Notes under the pieces: generated by a model
What the model saw: the letters and a program-made list of their open reading frames with translations, nothing else
What the model was told of the DNA's origin: nothing
The model's database searches: none
From: Archaeoglobaceae archaeon
Lineage (GTDB): Archaea; Halobacteriota; Archaeoglobi; Archaeoglobales; Archaeoglobaceae
Reading direction: 5' to 3'
Assembly: GCA_026988525.1 (NCBI GenBank)
Contig: JALSLC010000035.1
Coordinates: forward strand, 1-64,000
DNA length: 64,000 bases
Shown: one piece after another, positions 1 to 6,257 of the stretch
Layout: every line of letters starts with the position of its first letter
How positions within the stretch are numbered: the stretch's first letter is position 1
Translations under genes and position numbers: made by a program

Positions 1-60
1 CACAATACTTAACCTTTATCTTTACTTGTTGAAAATTAACTTTTATAGTTGAAAAAAAAA

Positions 61-74
61 AGTATATAAATAAA
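61..74 (+). promoter_or_regulatory. Putative TATA box for the small hydrophobic peptide gene
   Basis: An A/T-only element reading AGTATATAAATAAA fits an archaeal TATA box. It lies about 80 nt upstream of the ATG at 151, so a leadered transcript is expected. That fits the strong ribosome binding site AAGGTGGTGAT at 137-147. No operator-like palindrome is obvious between them. The assignment rests on base composition and spacing only. Confidence 0.45.
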
Positions 75-150
75 TTCATAATGTGTTGGAAATTTTTATA
101 TATTGGGAATGGTAAAAGTTATCAATAAGCAAGAATAAGGTGGTGATAGA

Positions 151-444
151 ATGTATGCGTATAAGGGGGTGAGTAGGGAGGAATGGTTGTTTAGGGGTTT
201 GGCTATTGCTACAATTCTTGCCTTGGTGGGAATGGCTGTGATGCCTATGGCTATTGGAGATATTGGACTAGTATACCTTGCAAATGGAGATGTACTAGCT
301 GGCCTTGGAAGAATCGGCGGTGGTATAGCACTAGATTCTGGAGCAATATTGGCAGTTGGGCTGTCAGGTGTAGAAACACTTAGTGCTTTGGCTCTTGTTG
401 GATTAATTGGAACGGGTATTGCAGCGGGCATTCTTATTGGTTAA
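151..444 (+). CDS. Small, very hydrophobic Gly/Ala/Leu-rich peptide; possible circular-bacteriocin-like precursor
   Basis: The product has 97 residues and no cysteine. Residues 1-13 are polar, residues 14-36 form a membrane or signal-type helix, and the rest is Gly/Ala/Leu/Ile-rich with few charges, ending GILIG. The start ATG has an excellent Shine-Dalgarno site at 137-147. I recognise no named family by sequence. The context is suggestive: a 3-TM protein and a SpoIIM/DUF95 membrane protein follow on the same strand, and DUF95 proteins are a hallmark of circular bacteriocin gene clusters. Size and hydrophobicity (a leader plus a core of about 60 residues) would suit such a precursor, but this is inference. 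It could equally be an uncharacterised two- or three-helix membrane protein. Confidence 0.6.
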   Translation: MYAYKGVSREEWLFRGLAIATILALVGMAVMPMAIGDIGLVYLANGDVLAGLGRIGGGIALDSGAILAVGLSGVETLSALALVGLIGTGIAAGILIG

Positions 445-485
445 TTGAATAAAGTATATTATTTTTTATATGGAGGTATTTAAAG

Positions 486-776
486 ATGGAGAAAGTAGAT
501 CTGGTCTACTACTTTATAACGTCGATAGGATATGCTATTTTTTGGGCATTATTGTTTGCTACGATCGCTAAATCGAACAAAAAAATATTAACTTTAGTAT
601 TAACTTTAATCGGGTTCGCAATTGGTGTCTGTTTTGGAATAGTGCTACTAAGTGCACCACCTATCGGTGCGTCCATTAGCAAAGTAAAACAGTTAATCGT
701 AATGTCATCTATGATAGCAGGGATTAGTGGCATTCTGATTCATAAGGGGCTAGCTCAAAAAAAACCATACATATAG
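486..776 (+). CDS. Small 3-TM membrane protein, possibly the N-terminal part of the SpoIIM protein
   Basis: A 96-residue protein with three predicted membrane helices (about residues 8-27, 34-55 and 68-87) and a Lys-rich end. It is preceded by GGAGGT at 472-477 with good spacing to the ATG. I do not recognise the family. The reading frame closes at TAG 774-776, just after an A8 run (757-764), and the SpoIIM frame is already open there. It may be a separate small protein, such as an immunity or maturation partner of the upstream peptide. Alternatively it is the front of a longer protein joined to SpoIIM by a -1 shift in the A-run. The helix-2 stretch IGFAIGV resembles FGFAIGV in the following SpoIIM segment. 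Confidence 0.55.
   Translation: MEKVDLVYYFITSIGYAIFWALLFATIAKSNKKILTLVLTLIGFAIGVCFGIVLLSAPPIGASISKVKQLIVMSSMIAGISGILIHKGLAQKKPYI
758..764 (+). other. A AAA AAA slippery heptamer at the junction of two membrane ORFs
   Basis: In the frame of the 3-TM protein the codons are CAA AAA AAA CCA, so bases 758-764 form the phase-correct heptamer A_AAA_AAA. A -1 slip here continues without a stop through to TGA at 1309, adding about 182 residues of SpoIIM sequence. Without the slip, translation ends four codons later at 774-776. Homopolymer sequencing error and a true inactivating indel are alternatives. Confidence 0.4.
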
Positions 777-1309
777 ATCATACATTAGTTACATTAGTTG
801 CTATCCCATTTATAATCTTTTGTTTTGGATTTGCGATTGGAGTATTACTCCCAGAATCCTATCCTATTAAAGATAAATTTTATATAATAATAAATTTTTA
901 TACAATATTAACGAATAATTTAAAAGCTACACTAATAGAAATTACTGGAGGGCTAATTATCATTCCAGTAATATACATATTGCTGATAAATGGAATAAAC
1001 CTTGGAATGATTTTCAAGTTTGCATTGGCTAACAATGACATTTCTCGTTTAATTGTTTTAACAATACCACATGGAGTTTTTGAGATCACAGGATTTATCA
1101 TAGCAGGAGCAGCAGGTTTTAAAATCCCCTATGAAATCGTTCGCTATTTAGCTGGTAAAAAGGAGCAAATCCTTACGAAGGAAGACATAAAAGAATATCT
1201 AACTCTCGCTTTAATTTCAATCATCTTAATCGTAATCGCAGCATGGATAGAGGCGAACGTAACGCTTAAGATAGCTAAAGCGATTCTAAATTCAACAAAA
1301 GGTATTTGA
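764..1309 (+). CDS. SpoIIM/DUF95-family membrane protein lacking a canonical start codon
   Basis: The frame open from 746 to the TGA at 1307-1309 encodes a complete-looking SpoIIM (DUF95) core. It has a first helix with FGFAIGVLLPE, a loop, a helix ending in NGINLGM, the family hallmark PHGVFEITGFIIAGAAGFK, and a last helix before a short Lys-rich tail. From 746 the first ATG, GTG or TTG is TTG at 980, inside the protein, and that start would delete the first two helices. The N-terminus must therefore come from a -1 frameshift out of the preceding ORF, from a non-canonical start such as ATA, or the gene is broken. DUF95 proteins occur in circular bacteriocin clusters and widely in archaea. 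The link to the upstream hydrophobic peptide gene is inference. Confidence 0.65.
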   Translation, partial: TIHIDHTLVTLVAIPFIIFCFGFAIGVLLPESYPIKDKFYIIINFYTILTNNLKATLIEITGGLIIIPVIYILLINGINLGMIFKFALANNDISRLIVLTIPHGVFEITGFIIAGAAGFKIPYEIVRYLAGKKEQILTKEDIKEYLTLALISIILIVIAAWIEANVTLKIAKAILNSTKGI

Positions 1310-1335
1310 TGTTAAATTCAACAAAAGGTATTTGA
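1287..1335 (+). repeat. 23-bp perfect tandem duplication spanning the SpoIIM stop codon
   Basis: The unit TAAATTCAACAAAAGGTATTTGA occurs at 1287-1309 and again at 1313-1335 (period 26). The first copy ends exactly with the SpoIIM TGA stop. This looks like a recent slippage duplication of the gene's last codons. Confidence 0.85.
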
Positions 1336-1357
1336 AGATTTGAATTGATTAACTACT

Positions 1358-1546
1358 ATGGTAAAAGTAATTGAAGCGATATATGTAGATGGAGTTTTCA
1401 AGCCTCTTGAGAAAGTAGATTTAAAGGAAGGAGAGAAAGTAAGAATAAGAGTAGAAAGGAGTTTGATAGAAATAATAAAGAGTTATCAAGAGAAGTTCAA
1501 GTTAGGAAAAGAGGATATAGAGAAGTTTTTGAAAGAGAGGAGATAA
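1358..1546 (+). CDS. AF2212-like (DUF104) antitoxin of a VapC-type toxin
   Basis: A 62-residue protein whose first half, with IEAIYVDGVFKPLEKVDL and KEGEKVRIRV, is the typical AF2212-like beta-barrel antitoxin core. The C-terminal half (about residues 35-62) is a charged helix of the kind that wraps the toxin. The stop is two bases before the PIN-domain toxin start, the standard antitoxin-toxin order with translational coupling. Such antitoxins usually autoregulate, but I saw no clear palindrome upstream. The family call is secure; which RNA the system targets is unknown. Confidence 0.88.
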   Translation: MVKVIEAIYVDGVFKPLEKVDLKEGEKVRIRVERSLIEIIKSYQEKFKLGKEDIEKFLKERR

Positions 1547-1547
1547 A

Positions 1548-1979
1548 ATGGTAATTATAGACACATCAGTATGGCTCGATCTATTCTTGGAAGATGAGGA
1601 GAGGAAGGAGAGAGCCGAAGAATTGATAAAAGCTGTAAAAACGGTTATTTACGAACCCAAAGTATTTAGAATAGAGTTGGCTGGAACGTTGTCAAGAAGA
1701 TTCAGAAGAGATGACGTTTTAAGTTTCATTGATGAAATATTGACTAAAGTTAGTTTGGTTGATAATCCAGAAGAGTTAGCATTTCAAATAGCCTTAGATA
1801 CCGGATGCAGAGCTGTGGACTCCTACTTCATAGCTACTGCAAAGCTTACTCATTCGATTTTGATAACGAACGACAAAGTTATGGCTAAGAATGCTAAGAA
1901 AGCTGGTATTGAAGCTTATTATCTGATTGAAGAGTTTGATAAAGCGTTGGAAAGAATAAAGAAGTTACAACAGCTTTAA
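1548..1979 (+). CDS. vapC: VapC-family PIN-domain toxin (ribonuclease)
   Basis: A 143-residue PIN protein. The acidic metal-binding residues are visible: D5 in MVIIDTSVWLD, E43 in FRIELAG, D91 in AVDSYF, and D109 in ITNDKVM. All four are intact, so an active Mg-dependent endoribonuclease is expected. VapC toxins of this class usually cut tRNA or rRNA and are neutralised by the upstream partner. The pair sits next to the 3' side of a tRNA-Arg gene, a common location for accessory modules. Its true cellular role, defence or persistence, cannot be read from sequence. Confidence 0.92.
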   Translation: MVIIDTSVWLDLFLEDEERKERAEELIKAVKTVIYEPKVFRIELAGTLSRRFRRDDVLSFIDEILTKVSLVDNPEELAFQIALDTGCRAVDSYFIATAKLTHSILITNDKVMAKNAKKAGIEAYYLIEEFDKALERIKKLQQL

Positions 1980-2009
1980 AATCGACCAAAGCTAATAAAA
2001 TCCATAAAC

Positions 2010-2080
2010 GCCCCGGCCGGGAATTGAACCCGGGTCTGGGAGTCCGCAGCCCCCAAGGATATCCGCTACCCCACCGGGGC
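2010..2080 (-). tRNA. tRNA-Arg (anticodon GCG by manual folding)
   Basis: Reading the minus strand, 71 nt fold into a cloverleaf. The acceptor pairs GCCCCGG with CCGGGGC, and the T-arm is CCGGG-TTCAATT-CCCGG. The D-arm is GGGT/ATCC with GG in the loop. The anticodon stem GGGGG/CTCCC carries the loop CTGCGGA, giving U33 and anticodon GCG. No CCA is encoded and no intron is seen. The anticodon assignment depends on choosing the 5-bp stem next to a 7-nt loop. Its 3' end faces the toxin-antitoxin and SpoIIM patch. Confidence 0.88.
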
Positions 2081-2155
2081 AGTATAGAAGGAATATTTAA
2101 TCTGCAAAAAAGAGTTTCGAAATAGTTATCATACTAATAAAAAATGTAAAACACG

Positions 2156-2782
2156 ATGATTGTCGTCTTATATCTCACTTTAATGATCTCAGGAGCGATA
2201 GGCTGTGCTATTAAACCTCAAAAAGACTATATATCAGGTCTTGAACCTGTAAAAAGTGCATTTATAACTTATTCAATTTTTGGATTGTTCGTTTTATCAG
2301 ATATTATTTATAAAAATATTAGAATATTTTTCGTTCTATTGCTGTTGCTTACTTCTCTGTTTGGGATATACTACACACTCCGATCAGGAAGTATAGCTAA
2401 GGATAGAATAAAAGATGTTGCTCTGTACATTTCTTTAATTTACATTATTTGCAAAAACTTTGAATTGCCTTTTCATGTTTTTTGCAAACCTGAAATTGAA
2501 GTAATAACGGGAATAATAGCTTTTGTTATCGTCGTTTATTCAATATTTGTTTCCCACAACTTCATTAGACTTAGCATATATCCAATAGTGGAAAAAATAG
2601 AGATTATACAAATTCAGTTTATGGTCATAGCTCTTACAGGTCTTTTTTGTATTACATATTCAGTAATACCACTAATTGTAGCCTTAGCTATAAGCATCTA
2701 TGCTCTAAAACTGATATTTGATGTTATCAAAAATAGCTTTGGCAACATAACACATTTTAGGTTATCCAAAAGAATTAAATAA
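2156..2782 (+). CDS. Polytopic membrane protein of unknown function
   Basis: A 208-residue protein with about six predicted membrane helices: near residues 2-17, 34-48, 55-72, 86-98, 115-135 and 150-190, the last stretch holding two. It ends in a basic tail (LSKRIK). I recognise no family. Two histidines and three cysteines fall near membrane segments, but no clear motif emerges. It ends just before the DtxR-type operator of the FeoA gene and lies on the same strand, so it may or may not belong to the iron-controlled unit. No Shine-Dalgarno is evident, and the AT-rich region before it could support a leaderless transcript. Confidence 0.65.
   Translation: MIVVLYLTLMISGAIGCAIKPQKDYISGLEPVKSAFITYSIFGLFVLSDIIYKNIRIFFVLLLLLTSLFGIYYTLRSGSIAKDRIKDVALYISLIYIICKNFELPFHVFCKPEIEVITGIIAFVIVVYSIFVSHNFIRLSIYPIVEKIEIIQIQFMVIALTGLFCITYSVIPLIVALAISIYALKLIFDVIKNSFGNITHFRLSKRIK
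2755..2771 (+). promoter_or_regulatory. Imperfect second DtxR-like palindrome
   Basis: TTTTAGGTTATCCAAAA is a quasi-palindrome sharing TTAGGTTA with the DtxR/IdeR consensus half-site. It lies within the last codons of the upstream membrane protein, 12 bp before the better site at 2784-2797. It could allow cooperative binding, but as an imperfect match it may be chance. Confidence 0.35.
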
Positions 2783-2783
2783 T

Positions 2784-2797
2784 TTAGGCTAACCTAA
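2784..2797 (+). promoter_or_regulatory. DtxR/IdeR-type iron box upstream of feoA
   Basis: TTAGGCTAACCTAA is an inverted repeat with arms TTAGG and CCTAA. It matches the core of the known DtxR operator TTAGGTTAGCCTAACCTAA. It sits between an A/T-rich TATA-like stretch (about 2774-2783) and the GTG start of feoA at 2804, where a bound repressor would block transcription. The DtxR-family gene itself is the second gene of the unit, so metal-dependent autorepression is likely. Confidence 0.75.
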
Positions 2798-2803
2798 TTA
2801 ATT

Positions 2804-3028
2804 GTGAGAGTTCCACTATCATCTCTTAAAAATGGTGAAATAGGAATTATCAAAGACATACTAGGTGGCGCTGGAGCCTATAGAAATTTAATGGATCTTG
2901 GAATAGTAGAGGGAAAGATTGTCAGAGTTATAAAAAATTCAGGAGGTGCAATTCTAATAACAGTTAACGGAACAAAATTGGTTATAGGAAGAGGATTAGC
3001 TATGAAAGTAATCGTAGAAAAAAAGTAG
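2804..3028 (+). CDS. feoA: FeoA-family SH3-like protein
   Basis: A 74-residue protein with the FeoA pattern: PLSSLKNGEIGIIKDILGG, NLMDLGIVEGKIVRV, and a closing RGLAMKVIVE. FeoA normally assists the ferrous iron permease FeoB on its cytoplasmic side. No feoB is in this window, and the next gene is a DtxR-type repressor that lacks its own C-terminal SH3 (FeoA-like) domain. The FeoA protein may therefore act with the regulator rather than with a permease (inference), or feoB may lie elsewhere. The GTG start follows the iron box by six bases. Confidence 0.9.
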   Translation: MRVPLSSLKNGEIGIIKDILGGAGAYRNLMDLGIVEGKIVRVIKNSGGAILITVNGTKLVIGRGLAMKVIVEKK

Positions 3029-3035
3029 AGAGAAT

Positions 3036-3488
3036 ATGAAAATGGAAAAACTAAGCAGAAGGACTGAAGATTATCTTGAAGCGATATACAATTTAAGTAG
3101 TACAAAAGGCTATACGAGAGTAAAAGAGATAGCTGAGTACCTTGGAGTTAAACCTGCAAGTGTATCTGAGATGCTATCAAAATTGGCTAAAAAAGGACTA
3201 ATTACTTACAAGAAAAGATTGTTCGTTTCATTAACAAAAAGTGGTAAAGAAGTAGCAAAGAACGTTAGAGAGAGAAGAGAGATCTTAGTAAAATTCTTAG
3301 TTACCTTAGGTGTACCCAAAGAAGTGGCTGAAGAAGATGCTTGCACAATGGAGCACATTTTACACAAAGAGACTATTACACAACTTAAAAAGTTCGTTAA
3401 ATTTGTAGAAGATAGTCCAGCTGATCCAATGTGGCTAAATCACTTTAAAGAGTACTGCAAAAGTGGTGTACACCCATGCTTAAAGTAA
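3036..3488 (+). CDS. DtxR/MntR-family metal-dependent repressor, two-domain form
   Basis: A 150-residue protein. The N-terminal winged helix (residues 8-75) has SRRTEDYLEAIYNL and IAEYLGVKPASVSEMLSKLAKKG. The dimerisation and metal domain (80-150) contains EEDACTMEHILHKETI, giving the Cys, Glu, His and Glu ligands of the family. It stops at about the length of MntR or short archaeal homologues and has no SH3 domain; the adjacent FeoA is an SH3-fold protein. With iron or manganese bound it is expected to bind the palindrome at 2784-2797 and repress its own unit. Which metal it senses cannot be decided from sequence. Confidence 0.9.
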   Translation: MKMEKLSRRTEDYLEAIYNLSSTKGYTRVKEIAEYLGVKPASVSEMLSKLAKKGLITYKKRLFVSLTKSGKEVAKNVRERREILVKFLVTLGVPKEVAEEDACTMEHILHKETITQLKKFVKFVEDSPADPMWLNHFKEYCKSGVHPCLK

Positions 3489-3510
3489 CTAAATCTTAAA
3501 GTAACTAAAT
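3479..3510 (+). repeat. 16-bp perfect tandem duplication across the dtxR stop codon
   Basis: CTTAAAGTAACTAAAT occurs at 3479-3494 and again at 3495-3510. The first copy contains the TAA stop (3486-3488) of the repressor gene. The second fills the gap to the convergent nicotinamidase gene and overlaps its last codons. It resembles the duplication over the SpoIIM stop. Confidence 0.85.
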
Positions 3511-4014
3511 GATCTTACATCCAAGCATTTCCATGTGTTTCAAAGCAAATTCCTCGTTTTCCTTGCTGGTTCCGGCAGTGCAGTTTTTAATAACTTTTAC
3601 ACTGTATCCATATTGTAATGCATCAATAGCAGTATGCATAACGCAAACATCTGTAGCTACACCCATTAGAGTTAGTTCTTTTACATTTTTCTCTAATAGT
3701 AGTAGTGGTAATTCAGTCATAAAAAACGCTGAATATCTTCTTTTTTTAACTACGTAGTCTGGTTTCCCTAATTCATCTATTATTTCTGCTCCCCAGCTAC
3801 CTTCTACACAGTGCTTAGGCCACAAATTAAATTCAGAGTCATCTACTCTATGCCAATCTTGGGTGAAGATAATTAAATGTCCGTTTTCTTTTGCTCTTTC
3901 TACTTCACTAACAATGTTTTCAATAATAGACTTACTTCTTTCCAAAAACAAAGAACCTCTTTCATTACAGAAGTCATTTTGCATATCTATAACCAATAAA
4001 GCCATCATACTCAC
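3505..4014 (-). CDS. pncA: Nicotinamidase / isochorismatase-family hydrolase
   Basis: A 169-residue cysteine hydrolase with the triad visible: D10 in LLVIDMQNDF, K90 or K91 in VVKKRRYSAF, and C124 in GVATDVCV. The metal ligands D53, H55 and H68 (TQDWH, WPKHC) mark it as the nicotinamidase subgroup, which converts nicotinamide to nicotinate for NAD salvage. The start overlaps the stop of the upstream phosphohexuloisomerase gene by four bases (ATGA). Their pairing in one transcript has no obvious metabolic logic. A related amidase specificity cannot be excluded. Confidence 0.88.
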   Translation of the reverse strand: MSMMALLVIDMQNDFCNERGSLFLERSKSIIENIVSEVERAKENGHLIIFTQDWHRVDDSEFNLWPKHCVEGSWGAEIIDELGKPDYVVKKRRYSAFFMTELPLLLLEKNVKELTLMGVATDVCVMHTAIDALQYGYSVKVIKNCTAGTSKENEEFALKHMEMLGCKII

Positions 4015-4589
4015 TCAAGAACTGCGTGTCTCTTTGCTAAATCGTTCTCAGTTAATCTTTTGATATTCATAATTTCGGCTACCAACCCATCGAGGAATAC
4101 AATAGCCATAAGCTCAAACATTGTTCCCAATGGAGCTATATTGCCAAATTCATCTTTTCTCTGGTATTTATTCTTCCCGCTAAGTAAAACTACAATATCG
4201 CTCATTTTTGCAAGAGTAGAATTTTCATTTTGAGTTATTGCAGCAAGCTTTGAACCTATTTCCTCCTTTGCTTTCCTGCTTATGTTTATAACTGAAGTAG
4301 TTTCACCCGATCCAGATATCGTTATAAGTAGATCTTCTTTTCCAATTCTCGGAGTTATCGTTTCGCCGACGACATATACATTATAACCGAGGTGCATCAG
4401 CCTCATGGCAAATGCTCTGGCTACAAATCCACTTCTACCAGCTCCCATCACAAATATTTTATTAGCCTGATCTATCGCATTCATTAGTTCCTCTACTCTT
4501 CTCATATCTAATGTTTTCTTTAAGTTCTCTATTTCTCTGGACACCACATCCAGAAACCTCAACAAGTTTACCCCCACAAGCTGCTGCAT
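4011..4589 (-). CDS. hxlB: 6-phospho-3-hexuloisomerase
   Basis: A 192-residue SIS-domain protein with sugar-phosphate-binding GAGRSGF (49-55) and SGSGETTS (92-99), and the typical C-terminus KRHAVLE. PHI interconverts fructose 6-phosphate and D-arabino-3-hexulose 6-phosphate. In archaea lacking the oxidative pentose pathway it runs with hexulose-phosphate synthase to make ribulose 5-phosphate. The synthase is not in this window and not fused here. The ATG follows GAGGTG by eight bases. The cupin PGI gene near 57.6 kb would supply the same fructose 6-phosphate pool. Confidence 0.92.
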   Translation of the reverse strand: MQQLVGVNLLRFLDVVSREIENLKKTLDMRRVEELMNAIDQANKIFVMGAGRSGFVARAFAMRLMHLGYNVYVVGETITPRIGKEDLLITISGSGETTSVINISRKAKEEIGSKLAAITQNENSTLAKMSDIVVLLSGKNKYQRKDEFGNIAPLGTMFELMAIVFLDGLVAEIMNIKRLTENDLAKRHAVLE

Positions 4590-4729
4590 ATATACCGCAC
4601 CTCGTCGTCGGCTCTCCCTAAGAATTCGCTAAACACGTATTTAATTTAAACTTTTCTAATGTTTAATGGTAGATAATAGTAGATAAAATAGGCGTAGGAA
4701 ATAAATAGAATTAATTTTCACAAATTATT

Positions 4730-5509
4730 ATGAAAGAGTTTGGTAAAAATTCAGAAGTAATTTACGAATTAGAAAATGGTATTTCATATATCACTATGAA
4801 CAGACCCGAAAAAAGAAATGCTTTATCTCTTGAAATGCTTAATGCACTTTGCAATGCTATTGATGAAGCCACGAATCCAGAAGTTAAAGCAGTTGTTATA
4901 AAAGGAAATGGTAAGTGTTTTTCAGCCGGACACGATTTAAAAGAGCTCTTAGAGAGTGATGAAAATTACATTAGAGTTGTGTTTGAGACTTGCTACAATT
5001 TGGTTAGAAAGATTAGACTGATAAAAAAACCTGTAATTGCACAAGTTCATGGATGTGCTGTTGCAGCTGGATGTCAGCTCGTTGCTGCATGTGACATGGT
5101 ATTTGCTGGAGAGAGTGCAAAATTCTCTTTGCCGGGCGTTAAAATTGGACTTTTCTGCACGACACCTGTAGCTGTTCTGAGCAAAAAAGTAAGTATGAAA
5201 AAGCTCTTTGAAATGGCATTTACTGGAGAGTTTATAGATGCAAAAGAAGCTGAAAAGATAGGATTGATAAACAAGGCAGTTCCAGATGAAAGCTTGGAAC
5301 ATGAAGTAAGAAGTATAGCAAAAAAGTTAACAAAGTTTAGTAGGTATGTTATAGGGAAAGGAAAAGAGTTTTTCTATAAACAGTACTGTATGAACGAGTT
5401 TGAAGCCCTTCTATATGGAATAGATGTAATAGTGGAAATGAGTCAAGAAAATGATGCTAAGGAAGGTATAAGAGCGTTTTTAGAGAAAAGAACTCCAAAA
5501 TGGGGCTAA
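4730..5509 (+). CDS. Crotonase-fold protein (enoyl-CoA hydratase/isomerase family, ECHDC3-like)
   Basis: A 259-residue crotonase-fold protein with PEKRNALSLEML, the oxyanion loop FSAGHDL (64-70) and HGCAVAAGCQLVAACD (107-122). In classical hydratases two glutamates act as acid and base. Here the first position reads Q116 (AAGCQL) and the second G136 (PGVKIGLF), as in the ECHDC3-like subgroup. It is therefore probably not a normal enoyl-CoA hydratase. Another acyl-CoA reaction, or a role without hydration, is more likely. It is monocistronic and overlaps the convergent YkgJ-type gene by four bases. Confidence 0.85.
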   Translation: MKEFGKNSEVIYELENGISYITMNRPEKRNALSLEMLNALCNAIDEATNPEVKAVVIKGNGKCFSAGHDLKELLESDENYIRVVFETCYNLVRKIRLIKKPVIAQVHGCAVAAGCQLVAACDMVFAGESAKFSLPGVKIGLFCTTPVAVLSKKVSMKKLFEMAFTGEFIDAKEAEKIGLINKAVPDESLEHEVRSIAKKLTKFSRYVIGKGKEFFYKQYCMNEFEALLYGIDVIVEMSQENDAKEGIRAFLEKRTPKWG

Positions 5510-6165
5510 TACAGATGTTTCTTTTTCATAAGCTCTATACCTTCAAGCATTTGTTCAACGTCATCTTCCTTTCTTCTGCATCCAAATTCATCAGCTAAGT
5601 CTCTTAAAGAATCTACATCATAACAAGCTGTGTAGAATTCAGCTATTTCCTCTCCATTTAATTTTTTTCCAGAAGTATATATGCCTAAAACCAACTCCGA
5701 AAAGATATCGTTCATTTTGTTGTAAATTTCAGCTCCTTGGCTTACTATCCAATCTCTAACAGTCCATTCTACATTTTGATTGTGTCCCTCACAAAAATCT
5801 TCGTAAACCATGTGATAGTATTCTTCATCAGTTTTCTTTATTCTAACAAGGGGATAAAGCCTACAGGAGGATGGTCTATCCTTATAAACGCTACATCCTT
5901 CAGAAGTTACGAAAGGACAGGCACCATCAACTTGCTTAACTACAACTACTGGTAATCCAGTTGCAGCACCAATATGCCAAGTTGTGTATTTTTCAAGAAA
6001 TTCACTGGATGTCAGACCAAGAGCATTTTTCAATCTAACTATATCATAGGGCATCAGCATAAGTGTTAAGTTCATACAACACTTGTTGAAACATTTTAGT
6101 TCTTTACTACAGGAGAACTTAAAAGTGTCATCAAATTTTAGCTTTTTTTCATTGTCTATTAGCAT
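5506..6165 (-). CDS. YkgJ-family cysteine-cluster protein
   Basis: A 219-residue protein with the YkgJ (CxxCxxCC-type) cluster: C19, C25, C29 and C30 near the N-terminus, then GACPFV, GCSVYKDRPSSCRLYP and a later Cys. These residues are predicted to hold a zinc or iron-sulfur centre. The family includes the flagellin lysine N-methylase of enterobacteria, but most members are uncharacterised. The C-terminal part (about 130-219) is helical and charged. It stands alone between convergent and divergent neighbours, so context gives no function. Confidence 0.82.
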   Translation of the reverse strand: MLIDNEKKLKFDDTFKFSCSKELKCFNKCCMNLTLMLMPYDIVRLKNALGLTSSEFLEKYTTWHIGAATGLPVVVVKQVDGACPFVTSEGCSVYKDRPSSCRLYPLVRIKKTDEEYYHMVYEDFCEGHNQNVEWTVRDWIVSQGAEIYNKMNDIFSELVLGIYTSGKKLNGEEIAEFYTACYDVDSLRDLADEFGCRRKEDDVEQMLEGIELMKKKHLY

Positions 6166-6257
6166 GAGATTCCTTAACTATATTTGTTTTTAAGTTTTTT
6201 ACTTTAATAAGTTTAACTGCTGGAAAAAATTTATTTCATGCAAACTAATTTTAATAT

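Noticed and set aside
96-431. Minus-strand open frame of 111 codons opposite the hydrophobic peptide gene
   Set aside because: It mirrors the plus-strand gene, is Pro/Ser-rich without family features, and has no ribosome site; the plus strand has an excellent one.
4590-4640. GC-rich patch before the hexuloisomerase gene as a small RNA
   Set aside because: It is short and contains the gene's own ribosome binding site; no stable hairpin was evident, so a 5' leader is the simpler reading.
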